The notes: a model not told the origin generated them from the letters alone. Shown: positions 15,157-22,364, counted from the stretch's first letter. The stretch: DNA of 26,337 nt from an uncultured Eubacteriales bacterium (GCA_934444695.1 CAKSDF010000010.1:1-26337); one strand, 5' to 3'. Translations and numbers: made by a program.

Positions 15157-16121
15157 TAACCGCCGAGCTTTCCGATTTTGTCGGAGCTTCCGACCTTGTT
15201 TTCCGGCTTGAAACTGCTCTTGAAAAAGGCACCCTTCCCCAGGCCATTCTCATCGAGGGCAGACGGGGAAGCGGCAAAAGGACCCTGGCCGCGGCTTTGG
15301 CGGCAGGCCTTGTGTGCACGGGTGAACATAAGCCTTGCGGAAACTGCAGCTCCTGCAAAAAGGCAAAAACCGGACATCCCGACATTGCCTTTGCAGAGGG
15401 TGGCGAAAAGGGAAACGTCACAGTGGACGATGTTCGTGAACTGAGAAGGCAGGCCTTTATTCTGCCAAACGACAGCGACAAAAAGGTTTTTATAATAACC
15501 GGAAAAATGGCACCCCCTTCCCAGAACGCCCTGCTTAAAATTCTTGAAGAGCCTCCCGCAGGAGTGTACTTCATAATAATAACCGAGCATAGGGAACAAC
15601 TGCTTGATACCATAATTTCCCGCTGTATGCCCATCGAGCTTAAACCTCTGCCTGCCGAGGCGGTGGAAAATTTTCTTTTAAAGAAATTTCCCGATGCTTC
15701 AAGGGACAAAATCAATTCGGCGGCCCGGTGCAGCGAGGGAAACATCGGATCGGCCGAGCATCGGATGGAAAGCGGCAACCCGGAACAGGATGAAATGCTT
15801 GCCAAAATGCTTTCTGCGGCGGCCTCCTGCGACCCGGTGCTGTTTGCGGCAAGCTCGATGCCCCTCGAAAAGGACGCAGGTTTGTTTGAAAGGGCGCTCG
15901 AACAAATGAGCCTTGCTTTCCGCGATGCCTTTATGAAAAAGGAAGGAATGGGGCAGGGACTTTGCCCATTCACAAAGCAGGTTGATGCCCTGGCCGAGAG
16001 GAAAACCTCAAAGCGGCTTGCCGAGCTTTACGAAATATGCGGAAGATATGCCCTAAGACTTTCGGAAAATCCGAAGCAAAATCTTTTGCTTGCCTGCCTT
16101 TGCGCAGAACTTACCGAGTGA
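15153..16121 (+). CDS. holB: DNA polymerase III delta' subunit
   Basis: Clamp-loader subunit. 322 residues, usual length. AAA+ domain: P-loop GRRGSGKR (36-43), where the last residue is Arg instead of Ser/Thr, in keeping with a delta' that does not hydrolyse ATP. Zinc site Cys55, Cys62, Cys65, Cys68 (CGNCSSC). NVTVDDVRELRRQAF, QNALLKILEEPP and TIISRCMPIELKPLP (SRC motif) are typical. The C-terminal collar domain (about 200-322) is poorly conserved, as usual. The ATG overlaps the darA stop by 4 bases, implying coupled translation. Confidence 0.95.
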   Translation: MITAELSDFVGASDLVFRLETALEKGTLPQAILIEGRRGSGKRTLAAALAAGLVCTGEHKPCGNCSSCKKAKTGHPDIAFAEGGEKGNVTVDDVRELRRQAFILPNDSDKKVFIITGKMAPPSQNALLKILEEPPAGVYFIIITEHREQLLDTIISRCMPIELKPLPAEAVENFLLKKFPDASRDKINSAARCSEGNIGSAEHRMESGNPEQDEMLAKMLSAAASCDPVLFAASSMPLEKDAGLFERALEQMSLAFRDAFMKKEGMGQGLCPFTKQVDALAERKTSKRLAELYEICGRYALRLSENPKQNLLLACLCAELTE

Positions 16122-16138
16122 TTTCTTGCGGTCTGTCG

Positions 16139-16182
16139 CGGTCGGCAGCATTGCAAAAACTTTCGGTCGGCAGCATTGCAAA
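16139..16182 (+). repeat. Two direct copies of a 19-base sequence
   Basis: CGGTCGGCAGCATTGCAAA occurs at 16139-16157 and 16164-16182, period 25, just after the holB stop. The rest of the 337-base gap to ricT holds more degenerate GCAAA/GCAAT-rich repeats and no gene or clear terminator. Confidence 0.7.
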
Positions 16183-16322
16183 TTTTAAAATTGCACCATA
16201 TCAAATCGCAAATTGAATTTTAGCACTGCCGCCCCTGCAAACCGCAAAGCAATTCTTAAAACCGCGGCATAGCAAACCGCAAACAATGCAAAAACAAACG
16301 CAATTGTCAATGATGATTCGTT

Positions 16323-16430
16323 TGCGATAAACAGCAATGCCATCATTCATAATGTAAATTATCAATGCCGGCTGCGATGAACGGCAATACCGTCAACGTA
16401 AATCGGCATACCGTTGCGATAATGAAAGCA
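16323..16430 (+). repeat. Degenerate repeats before ricT
   Basis: TGCGAT recurs at 16323, 16373 and 16415, each followed by an A-rich stretch and GCAAT; the first two share TGCGATRAACRGCAATRCC. They look like decayed tandem copies of a 42-50-base unit. No promoter for ricT was identified here. Confidence 0.45.
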
Positions 16431-16458
16431 ATAACGAAAATAAATTGGAGTTGAAAAA

Positions 16459-17355
16459 ATGCCCGAAATAATTGGCGTTAAATTTAAAGACAGCGGAAAG
16501 GCATATTACTTTGACCCCGACGGCATAGCCGTCAAAAAGGGCGAAAGGGTAATTGTCGAAACCTCTCAGGGACTGGAATGCGGCCTTTGCGCCATCGAAA
16601 ATTCCGAAATTTCCGATGAGTTTGAACTTCCGCTTAAAAAACTTATACGGGTCGCCACCAAGGAAGACCTCGATCATCTTGAAGAAAACCGCAAGAAGGA
16701 AAAAGAAGCCTTTTCCATATGCAACAAAAAAATTGCCGCCCACGGCCTTGAAATGAAGCTTATCTCGGTGGAATACACCTTCGATAACAGCAAAATCATA
16801 TTTTTCTTTACGGCCGACGGACGGGTGGATTTCCGCGAACTGGTCAGAGACCTTGCCTCGGTTTTCCACACCCGCGTGGAGCTCAGACAGGTGGGCGTGC
16901 GCGACGAAGCAAAGCTGCTTGGCGGAATAGGAATTTGCGGAAGGGAATTTTGCTGCGCCGGATTTTTGAATTCTTTTCAGCCGGTGTCCATAAAAATGGC
17001 AAAAGAGCAAAATCTTTCGCTCAATCCCGTTAAAATTTCCGGAACCTGCGGAAGGCTTATGTGCTGCCTGAAATACGAGCAGGATGCTTATGAATTTCTT
17101 CATAAAATAAGTCCCCGTGTAGGTGCCGCCGTTAAAACTCCGTCGGGAGTGGGCACGGTCGAATCGGTCGATCTTTTAAAGGGACGTGTCAAGGTCGTTT
17201 TTGAAAAGGACGGAGAGACCTCTGTTGAGGTTTTTGACCGCAAGGAGGTCAGAAGCCTTTCCTCTCCCAAAAAGCCTCGGGAGGAAAATCGCGAGGGCAG
17301 GGAAAAGGGCAACGACGAACAGCAGCCGTCGGACGACCGAAAGGACAAGGAATGA
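16459..17355 (+). CDS. ricT: PSP1-domain protein RicT (YaaT)
   Basis: 298 residues. RicT is part of the RicAFT (Y) complex, which in Bacillus carries iron-sulfur clusters and steers RNase Y-dependent mRNA processing. Seen: PSP1 domain, with YYFDPDGIAVKKGERVIVET near residue 16, IFFFTADGRVDFRELVRDLA (114-133) and RVELRQVGVRDEAKLLGGIGICGREFCC. The cluster-binding cysteines are present: Cys160, Cys165, Cys166, Cys197, Cys202, Cys203. The C-terminal 35 residues are charged and low-complexity. GGAG lies before the ATG. Position after darA-holB matches Bacillus, but a 337-base gap separates it from holB, so it may have its own unseen promoter. Confidence 0.93.
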   Translation: MPEIIGVKFKDSGKAYYFDPDGIAVKKGERVIVETSQGLECGLCAIENSEISDEFELPLKKLIRVATKEDLDHLEENRKKEKEAFSICNKKIAAHGLEMKLISVEYTFDNSKIIFFFTADGRVDFRELVRDLASVFHTRVELRQVGVRDEAKLLGGIGICGREFCCAGFLNSFQPVSIKMAKEQNLSLNPVKISGTCGRLMCCLKYEQDAYEFLHKISPRVGAAVKTPSGVGTVESVDLLKGRVKVVFEKDGETSVEVFDRKEVRSLSSPKKPREENREGREKGNDEQQPSDDRKDKE

Positions 17356-17675
17356 TTAATACCGATACCCCGCCGCAGAAAAGATCTGATGACATCGCAG
17401 CGGCGAACGGTTTTGCCGGAAAGGCTCGCAGGTTGTGATTTGCGAAGGGCAAGCTGCGATGCCGTTTAAAGGCGTTAAATGGACAGCAGCCGGCAGAAAT
17501 TTGTTGTAATATTATAATGTAAGAAAAATATATATTGTTTTGAAAATTAAAATGTGAATTAAACTGTGCATTGCAATACAAGTAAAATGTATGTAATATG
17601 CGTGTAACAAACCGGCAAATTTTTATGTAAACCGATTTTAATGGCAAAATAATCACAAATTACCTTAAAAAAATG

Positions 17676-17709
17676 CTTGCATTTAAAAAAAAATGTGATA
17701 CAATGCAAG
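17676..17709 (+). promoter_or_regulatory. Ferredoxin promoter spanned by an inverted repeat
   Basis: TTGCAT (17677-17682) and TACAAT (17699-17704), spacer 16. The perfect inverted repeat CTTGCATT/AATGCAAG (17676-17683 and 17702-17709) covers the -35 at one end and the -10 at the other. This would suit a dimeric repressor, or may be chance. The upstream stretch 17356-17675 is AT-rich, with a 28-codon frame overlapping the ricT stop that I do not believe. Confidence 0.55.
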
Positions 17710-17814
17710 TGAAGAGTTGAGGACCGTCTTTAAGATCGGAGAGAAATAAATGCATTTTTATGCCCGTCTTACTTTGTCCTCAGCATTCTACCAAGACAAG
17801 GAGGTGCAGTTCCA

Positions 17815-17985
17815 ATGGCATACAAAATCAGCGACGAGTGCATTAAGTGCGGCAGTTGTGCAGATACCTGCCCCAACGAGGCCATCGCCGAAGGCGACGA
17901 CAAGTATGAAATCGACGCCGACAAATGTATCTCTTGCGGCGCTTGCGAGGCGGCTTGCCCCGTAGAAGCCATCTCCGAGGACTGA
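17815..17985 (+). CDS. 2[4Fe-4S] ferredoxin
   Basis: 56-residue clostridial-type ferredoxin, a low-potential electron carrier for fermentative oxidoreductases and hydrogenases. Two complete CxxCxxCxxxCP motifs: Cys9, 12, 15, 19 and Cys38, 41, 44, 48, each cluster closed by a Cys from the other motif in the usual way. Length is standard. The ribosome binding site AAGGAGGTG (17798-17806) is close to the full anti-16S match, and codon use is clean (AAG, GAC, ATC), both fitting high expression. It has its own promoter, an 80-base leader with a possible TGAGGAC/GTCCTCA stem (17718-17724 with 17776-17782), and a terminator. Confidence 0.97.
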   Translation: MAYKISDECIKCGSCADTCPNEAIAEGDDKYEIDADKCISCGACEAACPVEAISED

Positions 17986-18034
17986 TATCTTGCTAAAAAA
18001 GATAAAGTTTTTTCGGTAATCTCGGAGTTTTTTT
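17973..18034 (+). terminator. Ferredoxin terminator, partly inside the gene
   Basis: CTCCGAG (17973-17979), within the last codons of the ferredoxin gene, pairs with CTCGGAG (18021-18027), followed by seven T. The 41-base interior has its own TATCTT/AAGATA hairpin. Confidence 0.7.
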
Positions 18035-18076
18035 GTCATTTGTTATATCTTTTAAAAAAAAATAAGATATTTTTAC

Positions 18077-18105
18077 TTGACAAGATGACTTCCGTGTATT
18101 ATAAT
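18077..18105 (+). promoter_or_regulatory. Consensus promoter of the cohesin-like gene
   Basis: TTGACA (18077-18082) and TATAAT (18100-18105), spacer 17: a perfect consensus, implying strong expression. Confidence 0.9.
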
Positions 18106-18156
18106 CTCGTTAGAGATGCCCAAAATCTTAAAATTATTGAAAAGGAATGATTCAAA

Positions 18157-18936
18157 ATGAAAAAGCTTCTCGCAATCGTTTTGAGCGTAGCTATGATTGC
18201 TTGCTTCGCAGTTGTCGCATCCGCTGAGGGTGAGGTCACCGCAACCATCGCTACCGTCGAAGTTACCGAAGCATCTGTCGGTACCAAAATTGAGGTCCCC
18301 GTAGAGATGAGCAAATCCGAGTTCGGTTATGCTGCTGTTGCTATCAGCGACATCAAGTATGACACCGAAGTTCTTAAGCTCACCGCATTCAAAAAAGGCA
18401 CCCTTATCACCAATTACGAGGATGCCGGTGCTGAAGCAATGGGAACCGGTAAAGTTGACGCTGGTACCTATGGTTACATCTGCGCAACCAAGGGCTCGCT
18501 CGAAGGTTCTGCTTGCGTATTCGTATTCGAAGTAGTTAAGGCTGCTGATAGCTCCGTTACTGCTACTATCACTGCTGAAGTCTACAAGAATGACGACGCT
18601 TCTGATCCCGATACCGTTAAGAACACTGCTACCGTTACTGCCGGCGGCACCAAGGTTGGCGTTGTTCCCCCCACTAGCGAAGAGAAACCTCCCGTGAGCG
18701 AAGAGAAACCTCCCGTGAGCGAAGAGAAACCTCCCGTGAGCGAGGATAATACTCCCGTGAGCAAGGACGACGGTGCTAAGGGCGGCGCTAACGACGATAC
18801 TACCGTTGTAACTCCCGACAAGACCCCCAACACCACCAACAACCCCAAGAGCGGTGACGCTTCTGCAGTTGCAGTAGCCGGCGTACTTTGCGCAGCTATG
18901 GCAGCAGCCTTCGTTATCACTAAGAAATCCAAATAA
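18157..18936 (+). CDS. Cohesin-domain surface protein with Pro-rich stalk and C-terminal anchor
   Basis: 259 residues. Signal peptide 1-23 (MKKLLAIVLSVAMIACFAVVASA, cut before EGE). Residues 25-165 look like one cohesin-type beta-sandwich: TATIATVEVTEASVGTKIEVPVEM, SDIKYDTEVLKLTAFKKGTLI, GTYGYICATKGSLEGSACVFVFEV. Then a stalk with 7-residue repeats (SEEKPPV, from residue 174) and a Gly/Asn/Thr-rich linker. The end has NPKSGD (229-234), a hydrophobic span and KKSK: a cell-wall-sorting-like layout, though NPKSGD departs from LPxTG, so a plain membrane anchor is possible. Cohesins bind dockerins, but many non-cellulosomal ones are known; the partner is unknown. Codons (GCT, ACT, GTT rich) differ from the neighbours and suggest high expression. 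Confidence 0.8.
   Translation: MKKLLAIVLSVAMIACFAVVASAEGEVTATIATVEVTEASVGTKIEVPVEMSKSEFGYAAVAISDIKYDTEVLKLTAFKKGTLITNYEDAGAEAMGTGKVDAGTYGYICATKGSLEGSACVFVFEVVKAADSSVTATITAEVYKNDDASDPDTVKNTATVTAGGTKVGVVPPTSEEKPPVSEEKPPVSEEKPPVSEDNTPVSKDDGAKGGANDDTTVVTPDKTPNTTNNPKSGDASAVAVAGVLCAAMAAAFVITKKSK
18676..18759 (+). repeat. 21-bp in-frame tandem repeat encoding the stalk
   Basis: Three identical 21-base units (18676-18696, 18697-18717, 18718-18738) and one diverged unit (18739-18759) encode SEEKPPV x3 and SEDNTPV. Identical codons point to recent duplication, and copy number is likely to vary between strains. Confidence 0.95.
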
Positions 18937-18990
18937 TTTTGGCTCTTAGCTGAAATGTCGCTTAAAACGGCAAAACGAAATTCTTAAATA

Positions 18991-19026
18991 AAAGACCGAA
19001 GTCTTAACCGGCTTCGGTCTTTTTCT
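18991..19026 (+). terminator. Terminator of the cohesin-like gene
   Basis: AAAGACCGAAG (18991-19001) pairs perfectly with CTTCGGTCTTT (19012-19022) around a 10-base loop, followed by TTCTTTT. Confidence 0.93.
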
Positions 19027-19033
19027 TTTGTAT

Positions 19034-19075
19034 AGTAGGATCTTAACAGTGGGATTTTAATAGTGGTATCTTATA
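19034..19075 (+). repeat. Three imperfect 14-bp tandem repeats
   Basis: AGTAGGATCTTAAC, AGTGGGATTTTAAT and AGTGGTATCTTATA lie end to end (consensus AGTRGKATYTTAAY) just after the terminator. They are distinct from the larger array that follows. Confidence 0.6.
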
Positions 19076-19219
19076 TTAAACTGCCTTAATCATTACACCG
19101 CAGTATCTGTTCGTGCGAGGCGCATTTTTTACGCGTAATATCTATATATTAAAGGCGCTGTACATTGAGCCATACATTCTGCACCGCAGGGGGATAGCTT
19201 GGTCTGACTCATATGGTTA

Positions 19220-19743
19220 TATTTCGATTATGGAAATATGATGGTTCCGCATTCATTTTGCCGTTTTAGTAATATACTGTCGAAAGGATATTTTGCGATA
19301 ATAGAAATATTGTCAGGTGATTTATTTTATGCTATTTTAGAAATATGCAGATGCTTAATTATTTTCTTTATTGGAAATATACAGGCGCTTGAATATTTTG
19401 TTTTTTTAGATATTCGCAGCAGTATGATTATTTTGCTTTTTCAGAAATTTGGGCAGGAAATATTTTTGCTGTTTTAGAAGTATGCTATGTGTTTCATATT
19501 TCTATTTCGGAAAAATGGCGAACGTCTAATATAATTCCGTTATAGAAAAATGATTCGCGGCAATTATTTGATTTTTGGAAAAATAATAGTCGGTTCATAT
19601 TAATTCTAATACAGCAAAATAATTCCATATGCTATTTTGATTTATCGGAAAAATATAAGCGCCGCTATATTGCTTTTTTGGAATTGTCAAGAGACTGGGT
19701 GCTTTTTGCGATTTTAGAAATATAGTTTACCTTACGATTTTGC
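19220..19743 (+). repeat. Degenerate tandem array, 15 copies, period about 34.6 bp
   Basis: The core RGAAATAT or a close variant recurs at 19232, 19268, 19303, 19339, 19373, 19408, 19443, 19476, 19509, 19544, 19577, 19613, 19647, 19680 and 19716: gaps of 33-36 bases, mean 34.6. Twelve bases before each core lies TTTTGC or a variant (TATTTC, TAATTC, TTATGC). The 12-14 bases after each core vary freely. A 16th TTTTGC (19738) is in register, and there the core position is taken by the -35 of the next promoter. Copies 9-13 have drifted to GAAAAAT. The period is not a multiple of three, so this is not a coding repeat. No gene lies in 19023-19831. Function unknown. Confidence 0.9.
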
Positions 19744-19753
19744 CGTGTGTCGG

Positions 19754-19782
19754 TTGACAAACGGCGGGAGTAGTGTTATAAT
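19754..19782 (+). promoter_or_regulatory. Consensus promoter of the yerC-like operon
   Basis: TTGACA (19754-19759) and TATAAT (19777-19782), spacer 17: a perfect consensus, directly abutting the tandem array. Confidence 0.9.
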
Positions 19783-19831
19783 TCAAAAGAAGTGCTCTAC
19801 TGCAATAAAGTATTAAAGTGAGGTTAATCAT

Positions 19832-20149
19832 ATGAATATCTGGCACGATGCCGACATCGAAAGATTTTTTGAAGCGGTTCTGACCCTTAAAGACATTGAG
19901 GATTGCCGGCTTTTTTTTGAGGATATATGCACCATAAAGGAAATACTGGATATATCTCAGCGTCTTAAAATGGCCAAGATGCTGTATGACGGCGCAGGAT
20001 ATACCGAGATAAGCAGCGAGACCGGCATTTCCACCACCACCATCAGCCGGGTCAGCAAATGCCTTAAATACGGTAACGGCGGATATAAAACAATTCTCGA
20101 CCGTCTTGCCGAGGCCGATAAAAAGAAGGCCGAGCAGCAGGATAAATAA
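19832..20149 (+). CDS. YerC/YecD family TrpR-like DNA-binding protein
   Basis: 105 residues, all helical, matching the YerC/YecD branch of the TrpR superfamily: FFEDICTIKEILDISQRLKMAKML followed by the helix-turn-helix GYTEISSETGISTTTISRVSKCLKYG (55-80), then a Lys/Glu tail. The DNA-binding helix is intact. Targets of this family are not well established. GAGG lies before the ATG. First gene of a probable operon with the DMT transporter and PAS protein. Its promoter adjoins the tandem array, so binding of this protein to the array is a testable idea but nothing more. Confidence 0.9.
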   Translation: MNIWHDADIERFFEAVLTLKDIEDCRLFFEDICTIKEILDISQRLKMAKMLYDGAGYTEISSETGISTTTISRVSKCLKYGNGGYKTILDRLAEADKKKAEQQDK

Positions 20150-20223
20150 TTAAAAAACGACCGTCTGCCGTTGTTTTGCGAATGGCGGTTTTCCTACTTA
20201 TTTGTGAAAAGAGATGGCCCTGT

Positions 20224-21144
20224 ATGGAAAAACAAAAGAAAGGCTTTGGCGGTTTAAGTAACCGTGCCAAGGGCATTATATGTATTATATTTGCCGCAAT
20301 GGGGTTTTCGGCAATGTCGGTTTTTGTGCGCCTTTCGGGAGACAGTCTGCCATCCTTTCAAAAGGCCTTTTTCCGCAACGCCGTCGCCCTTGTTTTTATC
20401 ACCTTTGTGATGATTAAAGAGAAAAAAACCTTTTTGCCGAAAAAGCAAAATGCCCCCTTTATTTTTTGCCGTGCATTTTTCGGAACTATCGGACTTGTAT
20501 CTAACTTTTACGCCATAGATCACCTTGTGCTTGCCGACGCCAATATGCTCAACAAGCTTTCGCCCTTTTTTGCCATTGCCTTTTCGCTATTTCTTCTTAA
20601 GGAAAAGCCCAGCTTTGTGCAAATAATCGGTGTGCTCTGCGCCATGTTCGGCAGCGTGCTCATCATAAAGCCGGGTTTTGCAAATCCGCAGATGCTGCCC
20701 TCCCTTGTGGGACTTTTAGGAGGAATGGGGGCAGGTCTTGCATACACCTTCGTCAGAAAACTGGGCTCGATGGGGGAGGACGGCTCCCGCATAATATTTT
20801 GGTTTTCTCTTTTTTCCTGCATTGTTTGCATACCCTTTATAATTGCTGATTTCAGGTCTATGACGGCGGGGCAGGTGCTGCTGCTTATTGGTGCGGGCTG
20901 CTCGGCCTGCGTCGGCCAGGTTGGTATAACCAAGGCCTACCTTTACGCTCCCGCAAAGGAAATATCGGTTTACGATTATACACAGGTCATATTTGCCGCT
21001 CTTTTCGGATTTTTTATCTTCAATCAGGTGCCCGATCTGCTCAGCGTTGCCGGATATGTGCTTATATGCGGGGCGGGAATAGCAATGTTCCTTTATAACA
21101 CCAGAAAAGACAGAAAACAGAGACTTTCGGAGGCGGTAAAATGA
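20224..21144 (+). CDS. EamA/DMT family transporter
   Basis: 306-residue membrane protein with two EamA domains and ten predicted membrane segments, the drug/metabolite transporter layout. First half: GIICIIFAAMGFSAMSVFVRLSGD, FFRNAVALVFITFVM, NFYAIDHLVLADANMLNKLSPFFAIAFS and LLKEKPSFVQIIGVLCAMFGSVLIIKP. Second half: LVGLLGGMGAGLAYTFVRKLG to DYTQVIFAALFGFFIFNQVPDLLSVAGYVLICGAGI. The substrate cannot be predicted. The ATG at 20224 is chosen because homologue-like sequence (MEKQ...LSNRAKG) begins there; its ribosome binding site is weak, and longer in-frame starts have none. The stop overlaps the next ATG as ATGA. Confidence 0.88.
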   Translation: MEKQKKGFGGLSNRAKGIICIIFAAMGFSAMSVFVRLSGDSLPSFQKAFFRNAVALVFITFVMIKEKKTFLPKKQNAPFIFCRAFFGTIGLVSNFYAIDHLVLADANMLNKLSPFFAIAFSLFLLKEKPSFVQIIGVLCAMFGSVLIIKPGFANPQMLPSLVGLLGGMGAGLAYTFVRKLGSMGEDGSRIIFWFSLFSCIVCIPFIIADFRSMTAGQVLLLIGAGCSACVGQVGITKAYLYAPAKEISVYDYTQVIFAALFGFFIFNQVPDLLSVAGYVLICGAGIAMFLYNTRKDRKQRLSEAVK

Positions 21145-21515
21145 GTTTGGATAAATTCTTTAAAGCCATAGTAGACAGCGATAGTGCATCGGTGGTCGTT
21201 TGCGATAAAAATCATACCATTGTTTATATGAATCCCGCAGCCTGCAAAAGCTATGAAAAGCGGGGCGGGGAAAATCTTGTGTCAAAAAGCATTTTAGATT
21301 GCCACAACGAGCATTCGGTGGCCGCGATAAAAGCGGTTGTGGCGGCTTTTGAAAAAAATCCTAAGCTTAACCGGGTTTTCACCTTCCACAACGAAAAACA
21401 AAATAAGGACGTTTATATGATCGCCCTGCGGGACGAAACCGGCGAGCTTTTGGGATATTATGAAAAGCACGAATACCGCAATCCCGAAACCTGCGAAAGA
21501 TATAAGCTCGATTAG
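21141..21515 (+). CDS. Small stand-alone PAS-domain protein
   Basis: 124 residues, a single PAS fold: SDSASVVVCDKNHTIVYMNPAACKSYEKRGGENLVSKSILDCHNEHS, then the sheet strands NRVFTFHNEKQNKDVYMIALRDETGELLGYYEKHEYR. The CHNEHS segment (Cys54, His55, Ser59) resembles the motif in DUF438-type PAS domains, some of which bind haem or other cofactors; cofactor binding here is not shown. No output domain is attached, so it must act through a partner. Its start overlaps the transporter stop (ATGA), implying tight coupling, perhaps sensing the transporter's substrate or redox state. Confidence 0.85.
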   Translation: MSLDKFFKAIVDSDSASVVVCDKNHTIVYMNPAACKSYEKRGGENLVSKSILDCHNEHSVAAIKAVVAAFEKNPKLNRVFTFHNEKQNKDVYMIALRDETGELLGYYEKHEYRNPETCERYKLD

Positions 21516-21597
21516 GCAAAAAGTACGAACGGAAACACCTCAGACGCGCGAAAGCTTCCATTGATAGGTTGCATATTTTATCACTTTTTGAAACCAT

Positions 21598-21654
21598 ATC
21601 CGCATTTTTGAAAAGCTTTTCCGAAAGGCCTTTTGAAAATGCGGATTTTATTTT
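21598..21654 (+). terminator. Terminator of the yerC-DMT-PAS operon
   Basis: ATCCGCATTTT (21598-21608) pairs with AAAATGCGGAT (21636-21646), with further AAAAG/CTTTT pairing inside, then ATTTTATTTT. Confidence 0.85.
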
Positions 21655-21779
21655 CCACGCCCCGTGGATTGACGGCAGCGGTGACCTGCTTTATACTGAA
21701 AGCGTAAAGAAAAGACAGCTCAAATATTCAAAGCTCTAATATTCCAAAGCTTAAATATTAAAAGGAAGTGGAAACTGAA

Positions 21780-22364
21780 ATGGATTCTTATGTTACCGGG
21801 CAGACGGTCAGAAGGCTTAGAGAAAGGGCGGGATTTACCCAAAGCGAGCTTGCCGAGAGGCTTTGCGTTACGGCAAAGGCAGTCTCAAAATGGGAGACCG
21901 GCAAGGGACTGCCCGACATTTCGCTGATCGAGCCGATATCAAAGGCGCTGGGCGTTTCGGTGACCGAGCTTTTATCGGGCAATGAGGCGGTCAATAAAAA
22001 TGTGTCGGCCAATATGCTTAAAAGTAAAATATATGTTTGCCCTGTTTGCGGAAATGTCATTCATACCCTGGGCGAGGCATCTGTTTGCTGCTGCGGGGTG
22101 AGTTTGCCCTGCCTTTCGGCCGAACAGCCGGACGAGCACCACGCCGTAACAATCGAAAAGGTGGAGGACGAACGCTTTGTAACGGTCGACCATCCCATGA
22201 AGAAGGAACATTATATTTCTTTTTTGGCATATGTCACCGCCGACCGCCTTCAGATGATAAAACTGTATCCCGAAGGTGCGGCACAGGCGAGATTCAGGCC
22301 GAGAGGGCGGGGAATACTCTACATTTATTGCAACCGCCACGGGCTTATGAGCATTAAGATTTAA
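21780..22364 (+). CDS. XRE-family regulator fused to a desulfoferrodoxin-like domain
   Basis: 194 residues. Residues 7-66 are an XRE/Cro-type helix-turn-helix (FTQSELAERLCVTAKAVSKWETGKGLPD). Residues 85-194 match class I desulfoferrodoxin (superoxide reductase). Centre I: Cys87, Cys90 and a CCC run (103-105), like the rubredoxin-like Cys4 site. Centre II: His121, His138 (in HPMKKEHYI), His144, Cys184 and His187 (in CNRHG), the Fe(His)4Cys ligands; the 6-residue and 3-residue spacings agree with the family. The Lys normally before the first His ligand (EKH), needed for fast superoxide reduction, is His120 here (EHH). This suggests an iron-based superoxide or oxygen sensor rather than a scavenger. 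The ATG at 21780 is preferred to GTG at 21768, which abuts AGGAA. Confidence 0.88.
   Translation: MDSYVTGQTVRRLRERAGFTQSELAERLCVTAKAVSKWETGKGLPDISLIEPISKALGVSVTELLSGNEAVNKNVSANMLKSKIYVCPVCGNVIHTLGEASVCCCGVSLPCLSAEQPDEHHAVTIEKVEDERFVTVDHPMKKEHYISFLAYVTADRLQMIKLYPEGAAQARFRPRGRGILYIYCNRHGLMSIKI

Noticed and set aside
17352..17438. 28-codon frame overlapping the ricT stop as ATGA
   Set aside because: The overlap is suggestive of coupling, but the peptide resembles nothing known and the following DNA is non-coding; it could be a remnant of a lost operon gene.
19238..19477. 79-codon open frame inside the tandem array
   Set aside because: The repeat period is not a multiple of three, the frame has no ribosome binding site, and it is lost in the second half of the array.
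19220..19743. CRISPR array
   Set aside because: Repeats are degenerate, the variable parts are only 12-14 bases, and no cas gene is present.
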